Shown here piece by piece: positions 55,611-64,000 of a stretch of DNA of 64,000 bases. The stretch is from Branchinecta lynchi (lineage: Eukaryota; Arthropoda; Branchiopoda; Anostraca; Branchinectidae): NCBI GenBank assembly GCA_023053575.1, contig JAKZAP010000003.1, forward strand, positions 9,834,561-9,898,560, given 5' to 3'. The notes under the pieces were generated by a model. It did not search any database. It was not told the DNA's origin and saw only the letters and a list, made by a program, of their open reading frames with translations. Position 1 is the first letter of the stretch, and every line of letters starts with the position of its first letter. The position numbers and the translations under genes were made by a program.

Positions 55611-56829
55611 ATACAAGTCCCATGCCAGCTTCTTTGAGATATACCCCTTCTCGGTCGGGAACAACAATATTCCGAGATCTCCTTTTTTACCAAGCAGCAG
55701 CCATCTGACCGCATAACCCAGTAAGAGCGGCCACCACACTGGTGTCTTAGACGGGGCATTGACAACGATGGAGCATTCTTTCGCCTTCTTTTCGTGGAGC
55801 CACCTCAGAACTGGACCTATTAACTTGAAGGGAGGGAAGACATATAGTCGTCCCACAGGCAGTTCCTGCGCAAACATATCCACCCCTGAAGACCCAGGCA
55901 GTGGAAAAGGAGAGAAATGGTTCAGCGGTTCTCCTGCCCTAGACCTCATAACATTAGAATCTAAGCTCATCAGATCGAATTGGTGGCCCGTTGCTCCCCC
56001 AAAAACTTCCTGGATCCTTTTCCAAGGACCTGGAGCCAACATGCAATCGAGGTCGGACAACATACGGGATGGAGCATCTGCTATGTTTTCTGATGTGGGT
56101 ACGTAAAGCATTGAAAGGTTCACGTTGAGGGACAACAGCAAGTGAAACAGCAGCTTTATTGATTCTTCTAACCCGAGGGAATGCCCAGAGCCCGAACGCC
56201 ATCTATCCACGACTGCTTTGTTGTCAACCCTTGCAACTACTCTTTGGTCTTTTAACACTGGCGCGGCAGCCTCTATTAGCCTCAAGATGGCATGCGCTTC
56301 TTTAACAGCGATGGGCTGTTTCACCATTTTATTATCCCAGAAATCTCGTACTTCTACTTTTTCAGTTCCAACGGGAAAAATGCCACCCCAAGCAAAATCA
56401 GAAGAATCTGAGAAAACTTCAATGTGCGTGTGCTTTTCATCCCACCACGGAAAAATTCTTCTTGTAGATAAGATGAATTTCCAGAACATGATTTCCTCCC
56501 GCAAGTCCCCGGTTATGAAGATGGCTCTCCCCGTATGTTCACTCGAGCGCGAGAGGGCGCTTGAAACTCTCGAAATGAACAGCCTAGCGTGAGGGAACGC
56601 GGGCTGCAGCGACATAACTTTTCCTCACTGCAGCTGTTTAACTTTCACTCTGTCCGTCCTCAAAATGTCATCAATCGTTTGCGAAATTTTCTAAACTTTT
56701 TCGTCCGGGATTATGAAGGCCCGTTGCTGAGCATCCACAACCATCCCCAGGTATTTGACTTTAGCTGCTGGCTCTAGATTCGATTTTTCCGACAGAAAAA
56801 TACCCCAGCCTTGTTAAAAGGGATACCAT
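55611..56829 (-). pseudogene. RT connection, RNase H and C-terminal domain of the YR retrotransposon
   Basis: From 56829 the frame resumes after the nested LINE with GWGIFLSEKSNLEPAAKV and KYLGMVVDAQ (RT thumb region), interrupted by an in-frame TAG (56693-56691) and TGA (56627-56625). The RNase H part shows FSDSSDFAWGG (Asp), KEAHAILRLIEAA (Glu), VARVDNKAVV (Asp) and NIADAPSR (Asp), the D-E-D-D set. It is followed by about 140 residues with SSGVDMFAQELP, YVFPPFKLIGPVLRWLHE and VWWPLLL, a block often found after RNase H in DIRS-like elements and of unclear function. Confidence 0.83.
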
Positions 56830-58487
56830 TCTAAATTGAGATTGATGTCCTCAATATACTCAAGAGACTCAAATCACTGGATGTCAACAAGTCAGCCGGA
56901 CCAGATAATTTGCATCCCCGTCTTCTCAAAGAAACTGCTGAAATAATTACTGAACCACTGACCCAAATCTTCAGAGTTTCCCTGGATACAAAGCAAGTAC
57001 CATCAGATTGGAGAACAGCATTTGTCACCCCCTTGTTAAAAAAGGGAAGTAAGATGAAAGCAGAGAACTACCGTCCCATTAGCATCACTTCAGCTATAGC
57101 CAAAGTCTTGGAAAGGGTGGTGAATGACTCTATTATTCAACATCTCAAAATTAACGGAATACTATCACCCAGTCAGCATGGTTTCCAGCCAGGAAAATCA
57201 GTAGAAACAAACTTGCTGGAGACATACGATGCAATAACAGACCTGATTGATCAAGGGTTACCTGTGGATGTCCTTCTTCTTGACTTAGCCAAAGCTTTCG
57301 ACAAAGTTCCCCATCCGCACCTGAAACAAAAACTAATTGCATGTGGGATAAACGAAGACCTTGTGGACTGGATATCAGCTTTTTTGACTGGGAGGACACA
57401 GAGAGTGAGGCTGTTCACTACAGAAGGAGAAACAGTCTACTCAAACAGCTGTGAAGTTATCAGTGGTGTCCCACAGGGTAGTGTCCTGGGACCTACCCTG
57501 TTCAATATCTTTATAAACGATATATTTGGACTGGCAAGCAATCGTCTAACTCTATTTGCTGATGATTCAAAGCTGTTTGGTGCAGTTAAGAACGAGTCAC
57601 TTCAGGCAGATCTCAATCGCATCCAAGACTGGGCAACAACATGGCATATGTCCTTCAACATTGAAAAATGCAGTGTTATACACTTTGGCAAGGCAAACGT
57701 GCGCACCAAGTATACCATGCTAGACAGAGCCACAAACAGCATCAAAGAACTGCAGGCTGTTGATGAAGAAAGAGATCTTGGGATTATTGTTGATCATCAG
57801 CTGAAGTTCCATGCTAACAACAAAAAGACTGTCTCTCATGCAAACTCTGTCCTTGGCCTCCTTAAAAGAACCATATCCAGTAGATCCCCTCACGTGTTCC
57901 TGAAGTTGTATAAGGCCCTTGTCAGACCAGTGGTTGATTTTGGAATGTGCTTAGCATCACCAGGGTTTAAGGGTGACGTAAAGCTCCTAGAAGGAGTGCA
58001 AAGGAGAGCCACAAGGACAATAACAAACATGAAGGATAAATCCTATGAACAACGTCTGAAGGAGCTGAAACTAACTACACTTGTTTTTCGACGACGGCGA
58101 GCTGACATGCTTATGACATATAAGCTGACCTCTCAAGAACAACCCCCAATTTGTATGCCCATTGTCCAGAGCGTTGGCGCAGATAGAAGGGGACACTCTA
58201 AAAAGCTGTTTAAGCCTTCTGTCAGAACCCGACAACGACAACAGTTCTTCTCGTGTCGAGTTGTCAACACATGGAACAGCCTGACCGACGACACGGTATC
58301 AGCACCCAACGAGGAAGCTTTCAAAAAGTTGCTAGATGAAGAGTGGAATGATGTGCCTTGGAAATACAACTGGGATGCATCTGATGCCTAACAAATCATC
58401 ACATCATCAATGACGGAGCGATTCAACAGATCAAGACTGATCTTAATTCGCTCCGAAGTGCGAATTAAGGTAAGGTAATTAAGGTAT
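56830..58487 (+). mobile_element. 5'-truncated LINE (CR1/L2/jockey-like) nested in the YR retrotransposon
   Basis: It is opposite in orientation to its host element and splits the RT between the YLDD palm and the thumb. It begins abruptly within the RT frame at about 56834 and ends after a hairpin (TTAATTCGC / GCGAATTAA) with a short ATTAAGGT-type tail (58465-58487). No clear target duplication is visible; a base or more of host sequence may have been lost. Confidence 0.85.
56834..58391 (+). CDS. LINE reverse transcriptase ORF (endonuclease part missing)
   Basis: The frame is open from about 56834; first Met at 56910, stop TAA 58389-58391, about 518 codons. Motifs in order: SAGPDNLHPRLLKE, YRPISITSAIAKVLERVV, SPSQHGFQPGKSVETNLL, LLLDLAKAFDKVPH (palm Asp), ISGVPQGSVLGPTLFNIFIN, LTLFADDSKLF (catalytic Asp pair) and DLGIIVDHQLKF, then a long C-terminal region ending EEWNDVPWKYNWDA. 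This matches the jockey-superfamily LINE RT layout. The RT frame has no internal stop, so the insertion is relatively young compared with other LINE remains here. Lacking the 5' endonuclease, it cannot move by itself. Confidence 0.92.
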
Positions 58488-59346
58488 TCACGACCAAGCC
58501 CGCTTCGTTTTTCGAGGAACCTTTCGAAAACGTGTCGTCTAGATATCTAATCACAAAATGACCCGCATTTCTCATTGCGGTAACCGCCATTTCCCCTATT
58601 TTTTGATAGGCGTAAGCCGAAAGCTTGTACCCAAATGGTAGCGTGTTGCAAACAAAATACACTCCCTTCCATTCAAACGCCAAATAGGTACGGGAACTGA
58701 TCGTGACCAGAACATGGTCGTACCCAGACACTTCGTCCATATTATTCATTTGGTCCCCCATTTGTACATTTCCTCTGATCTCATTCAGTCCCTCTAGCGT
58801 GAATTTGACATCTCGTGTCCAAAGGTTGAGGTAGCGGCCATCCCAACATAATCTCGGCTTCCCCGGTTCTACCGTTAGCGGCAAAACAAGTAAAGGGGGT
58901 TCACATTCACCTTTTATTCCCCATATAGATACGGCTCCTGTCCTTAGCCTCGTCTCTATTGTTTCATCTATAAAACATTGGAAAACACCCACGCATGTAC
59001 TGTTCTGCAATCTAATGGGTTCAGGAGTTTCTGAATCGAGAACCCGCCCTTTAAACTCTCCCTTGAATGCGCGGAAATATGAAGCAATATCGAAGCCTTG
59101 ATTGATCCAGTCAATAACAAGTTTATTATCTGGCGACCTTCCGACTCGCTGTTCTAGCTGCCCCCATGCCTCCGCTTCGAATCTAAGGCTACCAGCTATG
59201 AACTCTTCCTTCGTTCTTATTTTAACCCTGTCCAGGGTTTCACAGTCTGCGCTGAATATTTCCTGCACTGTTGGGGCTCGGTTGGGACTCATCTTCCCGG
59301 TTTTCAGGCTCTGTAGAGCCGACACCCACCATTCTGGCGTGACACC
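58476..59346 (-). pseudogene. Reverse transcriptase, N-terminal and palm part, of the YR retrotransposon
   Basis: The frame opens after acceptor-like CTTTGTCCAG (59347) with GVTPEWWVSALQSLKTGK. RT motifs: LLVLPLTVEPGKPRLCWDGR then YLN, MDEVSGYDHV (first Asp region), LPFGYKLSAYAYQ and VIRYLDDTF (catalytic YxDD). It is cut at 58476 by the LINE and resumes at 56829. About 290 residues. The acceptor at 59347 suggests splicing from Gag or an upstream exon, but no strong donor is seen in the Gag end. Confidence 0.88.
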
Positions 59347-59480
59347 CTGGACAAAGAAAATAACAAGAGTTACTTTTCCTACTTGGAATTTTTTTAGGAA
59401 TGCCGGAATTTATTTTCAGTTATAAAAAAGACTAACAACGAACAACTAAAACACAGCTAGAAAACACATCTTCGTCCTGA

Positions 59481-60062
59481 TTAGCGGCCCGGAGTCGGGG
59501 GCTTTTTTGTATCGGGGCAACTCGCAATGAAATGCCCTAGTTTTCCACAGCCTCTACACCTGCCATCGTTAGGTTTCCGTTCTGGCCATTTTTTCCTCTC
59601 CGCGAATTTTCGCTCTGCTCTGTATCCAGCAAGTCTCCTGCATTTGTCTTCTGCTTCGAAAATTTCGATTTCGGCCTTCGTGCCAAATAGCCGAACCGCT
59701 AAACCCGCCAGCCCGTCTGAATTTTTCATTTTCCTGACGGAATCCGCTTTCATGTAGACCACTTCGGCCTCAACCCCGCCTACCTCTTTCATAGTGAGTT
59801 CGGCGTACTGCGTTGCCAGGGACACAATTTGGCCTGGTCGTGCTTCATCCAGTGGCTTTCTCGCCTCAGCCACCAACTCGGCACGTATTTTTTCTCTTGT
59901 GTGTATCGATGACCCCTGCTTCATCGCAGCTATCTCGTCACGGAGCTTCTTCATTTCGTCTTGCCATCCTGATCTGGCCCTTTCTGGCAGCATTTTCTTT
60001 TTTGGAGGCTGTGCATCCTCCTCTGATGCTGATCCGCCGTCCTCTTGCCATGAGCATCCAGG
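59481..60062 (-). CDS. Gag of the YR retrotransposon, exon 2 (zinc knuckle)
   Basis: 193 codons from PGCSWQEDGG to the TAA at 59483-59481. It contains a basic and acidic coiled region (DEMKKLRDEIAAMKQ), a middle domain, and a single CCHC zinc knuckle CRGCGKLGHFIASC (Cx2Cx4Hx4C) near the end, as in nucleocapsid proteins that bind element RNA. The acceptor TGTGCTTTCTTGCAG at 60063 joins in phase 0 with exon 1. Joined Gag is 291 residues. Confidence 0.82.
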   Translation of the reverse strand, partial: PGCSWQEDGGSASEEDAQPPKKKMLPERARSGWQDEMKKLRDEIAAMKQGSSIHTREKIRAELVAEARKPLDEARPGQIVSLATQYAELTMKEVGGVEAEVVYMKADSVRKMKNSDGLAGLAVRLFGTKAEIEIFEAEDKCRRLAGYRAERKFAERKKWPERKPNDGRCRGCGKLGHFIASCPDTKKPPTPGR

Positions 60063-61049
60063 CTGCAAGAAAGCACAATCTTTATACTTGCTATTTCACA
60101 TTGCCTACCCCTACAAGGGTCCATTCCTGTCATTTATCAGGTTTCCCCCCTCTCGGGGTTCCTCTCCCTCCCGGGGCTCCTCCCCCTCCCGGGGCTCCTC
60201 CCCCCCCCGGGGCTCTTCCCCTCCCGGGGCTCTTCCCCTCCCGGGGCTCTTCCCCTCCCGGGGCTCTTCCCCTCCCGGGGCTCTTCCCCTCCCAGGCCTC
60301 TTCCCCTCCCGGGGCTCTTCCCCTCCCGGGGCTCTATATTCCAGTCAACTAATTCCATTTTAACCGAAACAATATCTGCAATCAGCCTCGCTCTCTTTCA
60401 GTTCTGTGTAGGGTGACCACATTTTTAAACATCATTAGCTTCCCCACTTTTCCCAAATTCTACATGGTTTAACTCTCGCTTTCAGACAATCTTGATGCCA
60501 GTTTTTACTTTCAAAATGTCAAACTCGCTTGCGATTATAACCCCTGGGGAGCCAACCCTTGTCCTTGAAAATCTATGATTGTCGATGACCTTTGCTCACC
60601 TCCGCTCCGACCGGTTTTTGTGCTATACGTGGTATTCAGCCCCGAGGCGCAGCGCGCTACCCTTCGACCGCGAAGCAGCGAGACATTGTTACTTCTGAGA
60701 AAAAAGAAGCGAACTAAACCCCGACGAACTTCCAACGCTGATGTTCTCTAGTGATGAAATGATGTAGATCTTACACCGCTTAGAAATGCGGTTTAGAAAC
60801 TACATCCAGGAAAGAAAAAACCACCAGAACAAATTTCCAAAAGGCTTATTATAAAAATCTTTAATCTCTGAAAAAATTGAAAAGCCAGTGGCCTTAACTG
60901 TCTCAATAAAAATAAGACGAAAGGACATTTGGAAAACCTGAGAATTGTACTAACAAAAATATGTGAAAACGGAAAGAACTTTCGCCCTTGGGAATTTTTT
61001 TACCGGCCCTTCTTCCCCTCGACAACAGATACTGGTAACTTCTGCTTAC
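60063..61049 (-). other. Intron inside the retrotransposon Gag gene
   Basis: Minus-strand donor GAG|GTAAGC (61049) and acceptor TTTCTTGCAG (60063), 987 bp, phase 0 on both sides, with a good pyrimidine tract. It contains the 17-bp minisatellite. ORFs inside it have no known domain. Confidence 0.7.
60151..60337. repeat. 17-bp GC-rich minisatellite, about 11 copies
   Basis: Unit GGGGCTCTTCCCCTCCC on the + strand; the first three copies vary (CTCC for CTCTT), and one has AGGC at about 60294. Two + strand ORFs reading Pro/Gly/Ser repeats across it are by-products. Confidence 0.92.
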
Positions 61050-61343
61050 CTCGTCAACTTTCTTCTTCTTTGGGCCTGGTGGTACCTCCAGGACTACGTC
61101 TACCTCGTCTTGTTCCAGCCCTGCCACCACTTGCGCAATAACTTGAGCCATTTTCAGGGGCATCGGAGTCTCACCAAAAACTGCTTCTAGTGTCGCCACA
61201 TCCATCTGTAGTTTTCGACACAAAAAGTCAACTAAAACATGTCTCTCTTTATCACATATCTTGACTCCTTCCACTTCTTTCCAGTCTTTAATGTCTTCGT
61301 ATTTTTTCCCTTTCACACCCACAATCACGTCTTGTAACTTCAT
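61050..61343 (-). CDS. Gag of the YR retrotransposon, exon 1
   Basis: ATG at 61343; 98 codons, MKLQDVIVGVKGKKYEDIKD through RHVLVDFLCRKLQMDVATLE to PPGPKKKKVDE, then donor GTAAGC. Its start lies 57 bp inside repeat A1, which supports it as the element's first gene. No known domain; probably the N-terminal part of Gag. Confidence 0.75.
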
Positions 61344-61400
61344 ATTTTCTACCGACAAAAAACTCTTTACGCGAAGCCAAGCATTGCGGCCGTTGTGGCT

Positions 61401-61450
61401 GAGCGCTCGCTATGAACTGATTTCTGACCGGGCCTCCGAGGGAGAGAATA
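61401..61450 (-). repeat. Terminal repeat A1
   Basis: 50-bp copy of A2 (three differences). On the minus strand the element begins TATTCTCTCCCTCGGAGGCC. It marks the 5' end. Confidence 0.9.
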
Positions 61451-61682
61451 ATCGCTTATTCACCTTTTGGATAATTAACACCAAGACCTAACGTGTGAAT
61501 GCGCATCATACTAATAACGTGTGTTTATTGAGCCAAAATACCATACGAGACTAAACACAAATAAACTGTTACACCTCTAGAACTATTATGCTACGTACGC
61601 AAGGCTAAACTTTCTTTCCCGAGTCTAAACGCTTAACCACATAATTTACACACTTCTACAATGAAGTTGGGGTTCGTAGATT

Positions 61683-61922
61683 TCAGATACCGGAGCGCGA
61701 TACCAAGCCACCCCCAACAAATGTTACCCTTAAATGCGAAAGTGCTTGGCACTCTACGAGGAAGTGGTGTAAATCCTCCTCCTCCAACTTGCAAAGAGGG
61801 TAAAGGTGTATCCCGTCCCGTGCCAGCTTTCCTCGTTTCCTCCTTTCCAGCATGCCAGTTTTATAAAAGATTTTGTCCCAGGTTTCTAAATTGGGTGATT
61901 TAACGTGTTTATTGGTTCCCAT
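61683..61922 (-). pseudogene. LINE C-terminal zinc-binding fragment
   Basis: 79 codons with TWDKIFYKTGMLERRKRG and LYPLCKLEEEDLHHFLVEC then QALSHLR, resembling the CxxC ... HxxxxC block that follows RT in many LINEs, with the first CxxC reduced to one Cys. Probably the far end of the LINE whose palm-adjacent region is at 63573-63890. Confidence 0.6.
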
Positions 61923-62749
61923 TCTTTATCGAATTTGGTGATTCATCCGACTTTTGTTCAGCCCACATCAATTTCACAGCATTCGGTGCCTCCGAAGGCG
62001 TCCGAAATTTGATGATTTAACATGTTTATTTGATCTAATTCGTTAACGGATTCGGTAATTCCTCGGACTTTTCTCAAGTCCGTATCTGTCCTATCGCATT
62101 TGGTCAGATCAGTTCATTTCATCATTACGTGATTCATTAGGTCATTTAGTTCCGATTCGTGACCGAATCAAAAAGAGTGTGTCGAAATTGAAAACAGAGT
62201 TTGTTTTGACTGAGGATCGGCAGGCTATTGTCCGGAGCTGGAACCAAGTTTCCAATGTAGTAAGATCAAGTCCTAGCTTAAAGGCACAAAAAACTTGACT
62301 ACGCAACTTTTGGCCATCAAACCGACCTAGGGGGCTTAGATAAAGATACAGGGACTTATTGTCGACAGGACCCCCCTTCTTTGTTATCTAGACCCCCCTC
62401 CTTTTAGCGTTCCTAAAGCTAGCTGGCAGGCCCTTGCCCCTTATGGACCGTAATTGGACCGTGTTCTTCGAAACTGTGCTAACTGAAAACTTTTTGAAAA
62501 CTGAGTTAACTGTACCATTGGAAAGAACATAGCTGATTTGGTATTCTGTTAAATTGTTAGATCACGGCGTGAGCGCCATCTAACAGGTAGACTAGTTTTA
62601 ACTTTCTGAGTTCCTACTTTCTTCTTGTAGATGGCAAACACAAAACTTGGCCCAAAAATTATAAGAATTTAGTTAGCCAGTTTTGATGAAGACGGTACAG
62701 TTATGCACTTGTGCACTGTAAAAGTTCGCCTTTGGCCGTGTTAACCAAC

Positions 62750-62800
62750 ACATCGGGATAGTAGCCAAGAGGTCGTGCGTTCGATTCCTACTCCCGGCAA
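62750..62800 (+). other. tRNA-like remnant with pol III box words
   Basis: TAGCCAAGAGG fits an A box and CGTTCGATTCC a B box, but only six bases separate them, so no cloverleaf is possible. CGGGATAGTA pairs with TACTCCCG around them. It is probably a deleted tRNA or tRNA-derived SINE head. Confidence 0.3.
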
Positions 62801-63296
62801 ACAAACCTTTTCCTTTTTTTTCTGCTAACTCTAAAGTTGAATTCTCGGAAACTGCCCGGAAACTGCAATGGTCGTAACGAGAGTTTTTCTTACTCTCAAT
62901 ATCTACTCAGGGTACATTCTTGATATGTCAGCTAGCTCCTGGAGTCAAGTTTTCTGTTCCTTTAAAATAACATTCAAACCCAAACACATCTTTTATTTGA
63001 CTATACAACTTGAGGTTTTTGAAGTTTGGAGTCTTATGTGCCAATCTTGGATTTCTTGGTCCTCAGCAATTTTCACAATTCTTTAAAATATCTCCCTGAT
63101 CTTGTGTCTCGCCAAAGCCCTTGTTCCATGCACAAGATAATCCTGCGTGGTCTAGGAGAGCTTTTACTTGAAGCGGCCACGATCTTGCTCTCCTTTCTTG
63201 TGACAAGACTGAAGACGCACCTTTTAGCGGCCTCTCGTCCGGTAACTGAACTATCATGATCCAAAACCTTATAATCTGGACTACCGATTTTTTTGT

Positions 63297-63560
63297 CATT
63301 TTCGCGTGAACGGATGAACAGGTGAACGGGCCATCTAGTTCGACGGACGCCTCCCGTCGAAAACCACTCCGAGGGCAACGTTGAGCTGAATGGGGATGTG
63401 ACGTGGACCTTCCCACTCATATGATCCCATCCAGCTGAATGGGCATTTTCGTGTGGACGGAACCCATCTTCCTCAGCCGTTCAACGTCCGATCGATTTTC
63501 TCATTTTCGCGTGGACGGGATAACCCGTTCAGCTCTACAGCCATCCACGCGAAAACGCGC
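63297..63560. mobile_element. M5 inverted-repeat element
   Basis: CATTTTCGCGTGAACGGATG then GTGAACGGG at the left mirrors CCCGTTCAGC ... CATCCACGCGAAAACGCG at the right; similar CGTGGACGG words occur in the middle. Non-coding. Confidence 0.65.
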
Positions 63561-63572
63561 TCCTATACTTCA

Positions 63573-63890
63573 TTAGAGAAAATACTCCAAGGTCTCCTCT
63601 GAAATACTGTGTAGGAGTAAGAATGAACACTCAATAATTCTCTTATAGTGCTGCAGCTGAAGCGATTCTAGTTGGACGGCCGCTTCGAAACCCCAAAGTT
63701 CTGTGCCATAATGGATTGTAGGAAGGTGTTTATAGTCGTGAATATTTATTTTTGCATCTTCAGCTCCTTTATCCCGGAGACAACAGGGATTTCTCAAAAT
63801 CGCCGATGACACTGCTTTCCCTCGTTCCAGCATTTCCTTTGTATACTCTGTCCAGCCCCCTCTAGGGAGGATCATTCCCAGACACTTACA
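63573..63890 (-). pseudogene. LINE fragment after the RT palm
   Basis: The frame reads KCLGMILPRGGWTEYTKEML, INIHDYKHLPTIHYGTELWG and FEAAVQLESLQLQHYKRIIE, like the YLG ... YGxELWG ... LExLQxxxxK region of LINE polyproteins. It is cut at 63890 by another element's tail and ends in decayed sequence. Confidence 0.72.
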
Positions 63891-64000
63891 ACTTGAATGA
63901 ATGAATGAATGAATGAACTTTATTACCCGTAAAGTGTAAAACACAAAATACGGAGTATTATGAAATAAACAAAACGATAAATAACGAAAAAACAACAACA
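63891..64000 (-). mobile_element. 3' end of a further retroelement with (ATTC)n tail
   Basis: On the minus strand the text runs ...GGGTAATAAAGTTCATTCATTC, a poly(A)-signal-like word followed by a five-copy 4-bp tail. Most of the element lies beyond the window. Confidence 0.65.

Larger units (their letters stand above)
53856..61450 (-). mobile_element. Tyrosine-recombinase retrotransposon (DIRS/Ngaro/PAT type) with split direct repeats
   Basis: Reading the minus strand, the order is A1 (61450-61401), Gag, reverse transcriptase, RNase H, an uncharacterised C-terminal domain, tyrosine recombinase, B1 (54184-54122), A2 (54123-54074), B2 (53918-53856). This A1 ... B1A2 ... B2 layout is the split-direct-repeat pattern known from PAT and Ngaro elements, which integrate through a circular intermediate using the recombinase rather than an integrase. 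Total 7.6 kb, of which about 1.65 kb is a nested LINE. Gag starts 57 bp inside A1. At least two introns seem present. Two stops, one frameshift and the LINE indicate an inactive copy. Family assignment beyond the YR order needs phylogeny. Confidence 0.87.
61451..64000. other. Downstream region with decayed LINE pieces and an M5 element
   Basis: It contains LINE fragments (61683-61922 and 63573-63890), an M5 element (63297-63560) and a retroelement tail (63891-64000). I looked for the missing NPC2-like last exon (a Trp-x-Leu ... Cys pattern behind an AG) and did not find it; the one good acceptor, near 62631, leads to a 13-codon frame with no match. Confidence 0.6.

Noticed and set aside
59794..60363. 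Proline/glycine-rich protein on the + strand
   Set aside because: The frames read through the 17-bp minisatellite and the reverse of Gag. The repeat gives open frames in several phases, so this is an artefact.
62631..62671. Last exon of the NPC2-like gene
   Set aside because: A good acceptor (TTTCTTCTTGTAG) exists, but the following frame is 13 codons (MANTKLGPKIIRI) with no Cys and no ML pattern.
62750..62800. tRNA gene
   Set aside because: The boxes are only six bases apart, and no acceptor stem, D arm or anticodon arm can be drawn.

Overview
This window is nuclear DNA of an invertebrate animal. The genes are split by long GT-AG introns of 1.2-6.7 kb, the spacers are packed with transposon remains, and no bacterial operon, rRNA or CRISPR structure is visible. 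I cannot place the animal below Metazoa; cnidarian, lophotrochozoan, hemichordate or amphioxus would all fit.

From 3.9 to 41.0 kb on the + strand lies one nearly complete host gene. It has eleven coding exons encoding 691 residues of the polarity scaffold PALS1/MPP5, with domain order N-terminal region, L27N, L27C, PDZ, SH3, HOOK, guanylate-kinase-like. All ten introns have GT/AG ends and compatible phases, and the reading frame is intact. Only the 5' exon or exons with the usual start are missing. The introns hold short inverted-repeat elements (MITE-like), two families of tandem-array elements with inverted ends, and a decayed LINE.

From 46.6 kb a second + strand gene starts behind a TATA box: a secreted NPC2/ML-domain lipid-binding protein. 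Three exons encode 117 residues, with the signal peptide and five of the six expected cysteines. The exon carrying the last cysteine is not visible.

From 53.86 to 61.45 kb, directly downstream of the third NPC2-like exon and on the opposite strand, sits the most interesting object: a tyrosine-recombinase retrotransposon (DIRS/Ngaro/PAT type). It has a two-exon Gag with a zinc knuckle, reverse transcriptase, RNase H and tyrosine recombinase, bounded by split direct repeats in the order A1 ... B1-A2 ... B2. It appears to carry at least two spliceosomal introns, one holding a 17-bp GC-rich minisatellite. Its RT is interrupted by a 5'-truncated LINE inserted in the opposite orientation. Two stop codons and one frameshift suggest this copy is inactive.

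The last 2.5 kb hold decayed LINE pieces and one more inverted-repeat element. Repeat families are named here A (GGGATCCC-ended arrays), B/C (composite arrays) and M1-M8 (short elements); these labels are mine, not database names.
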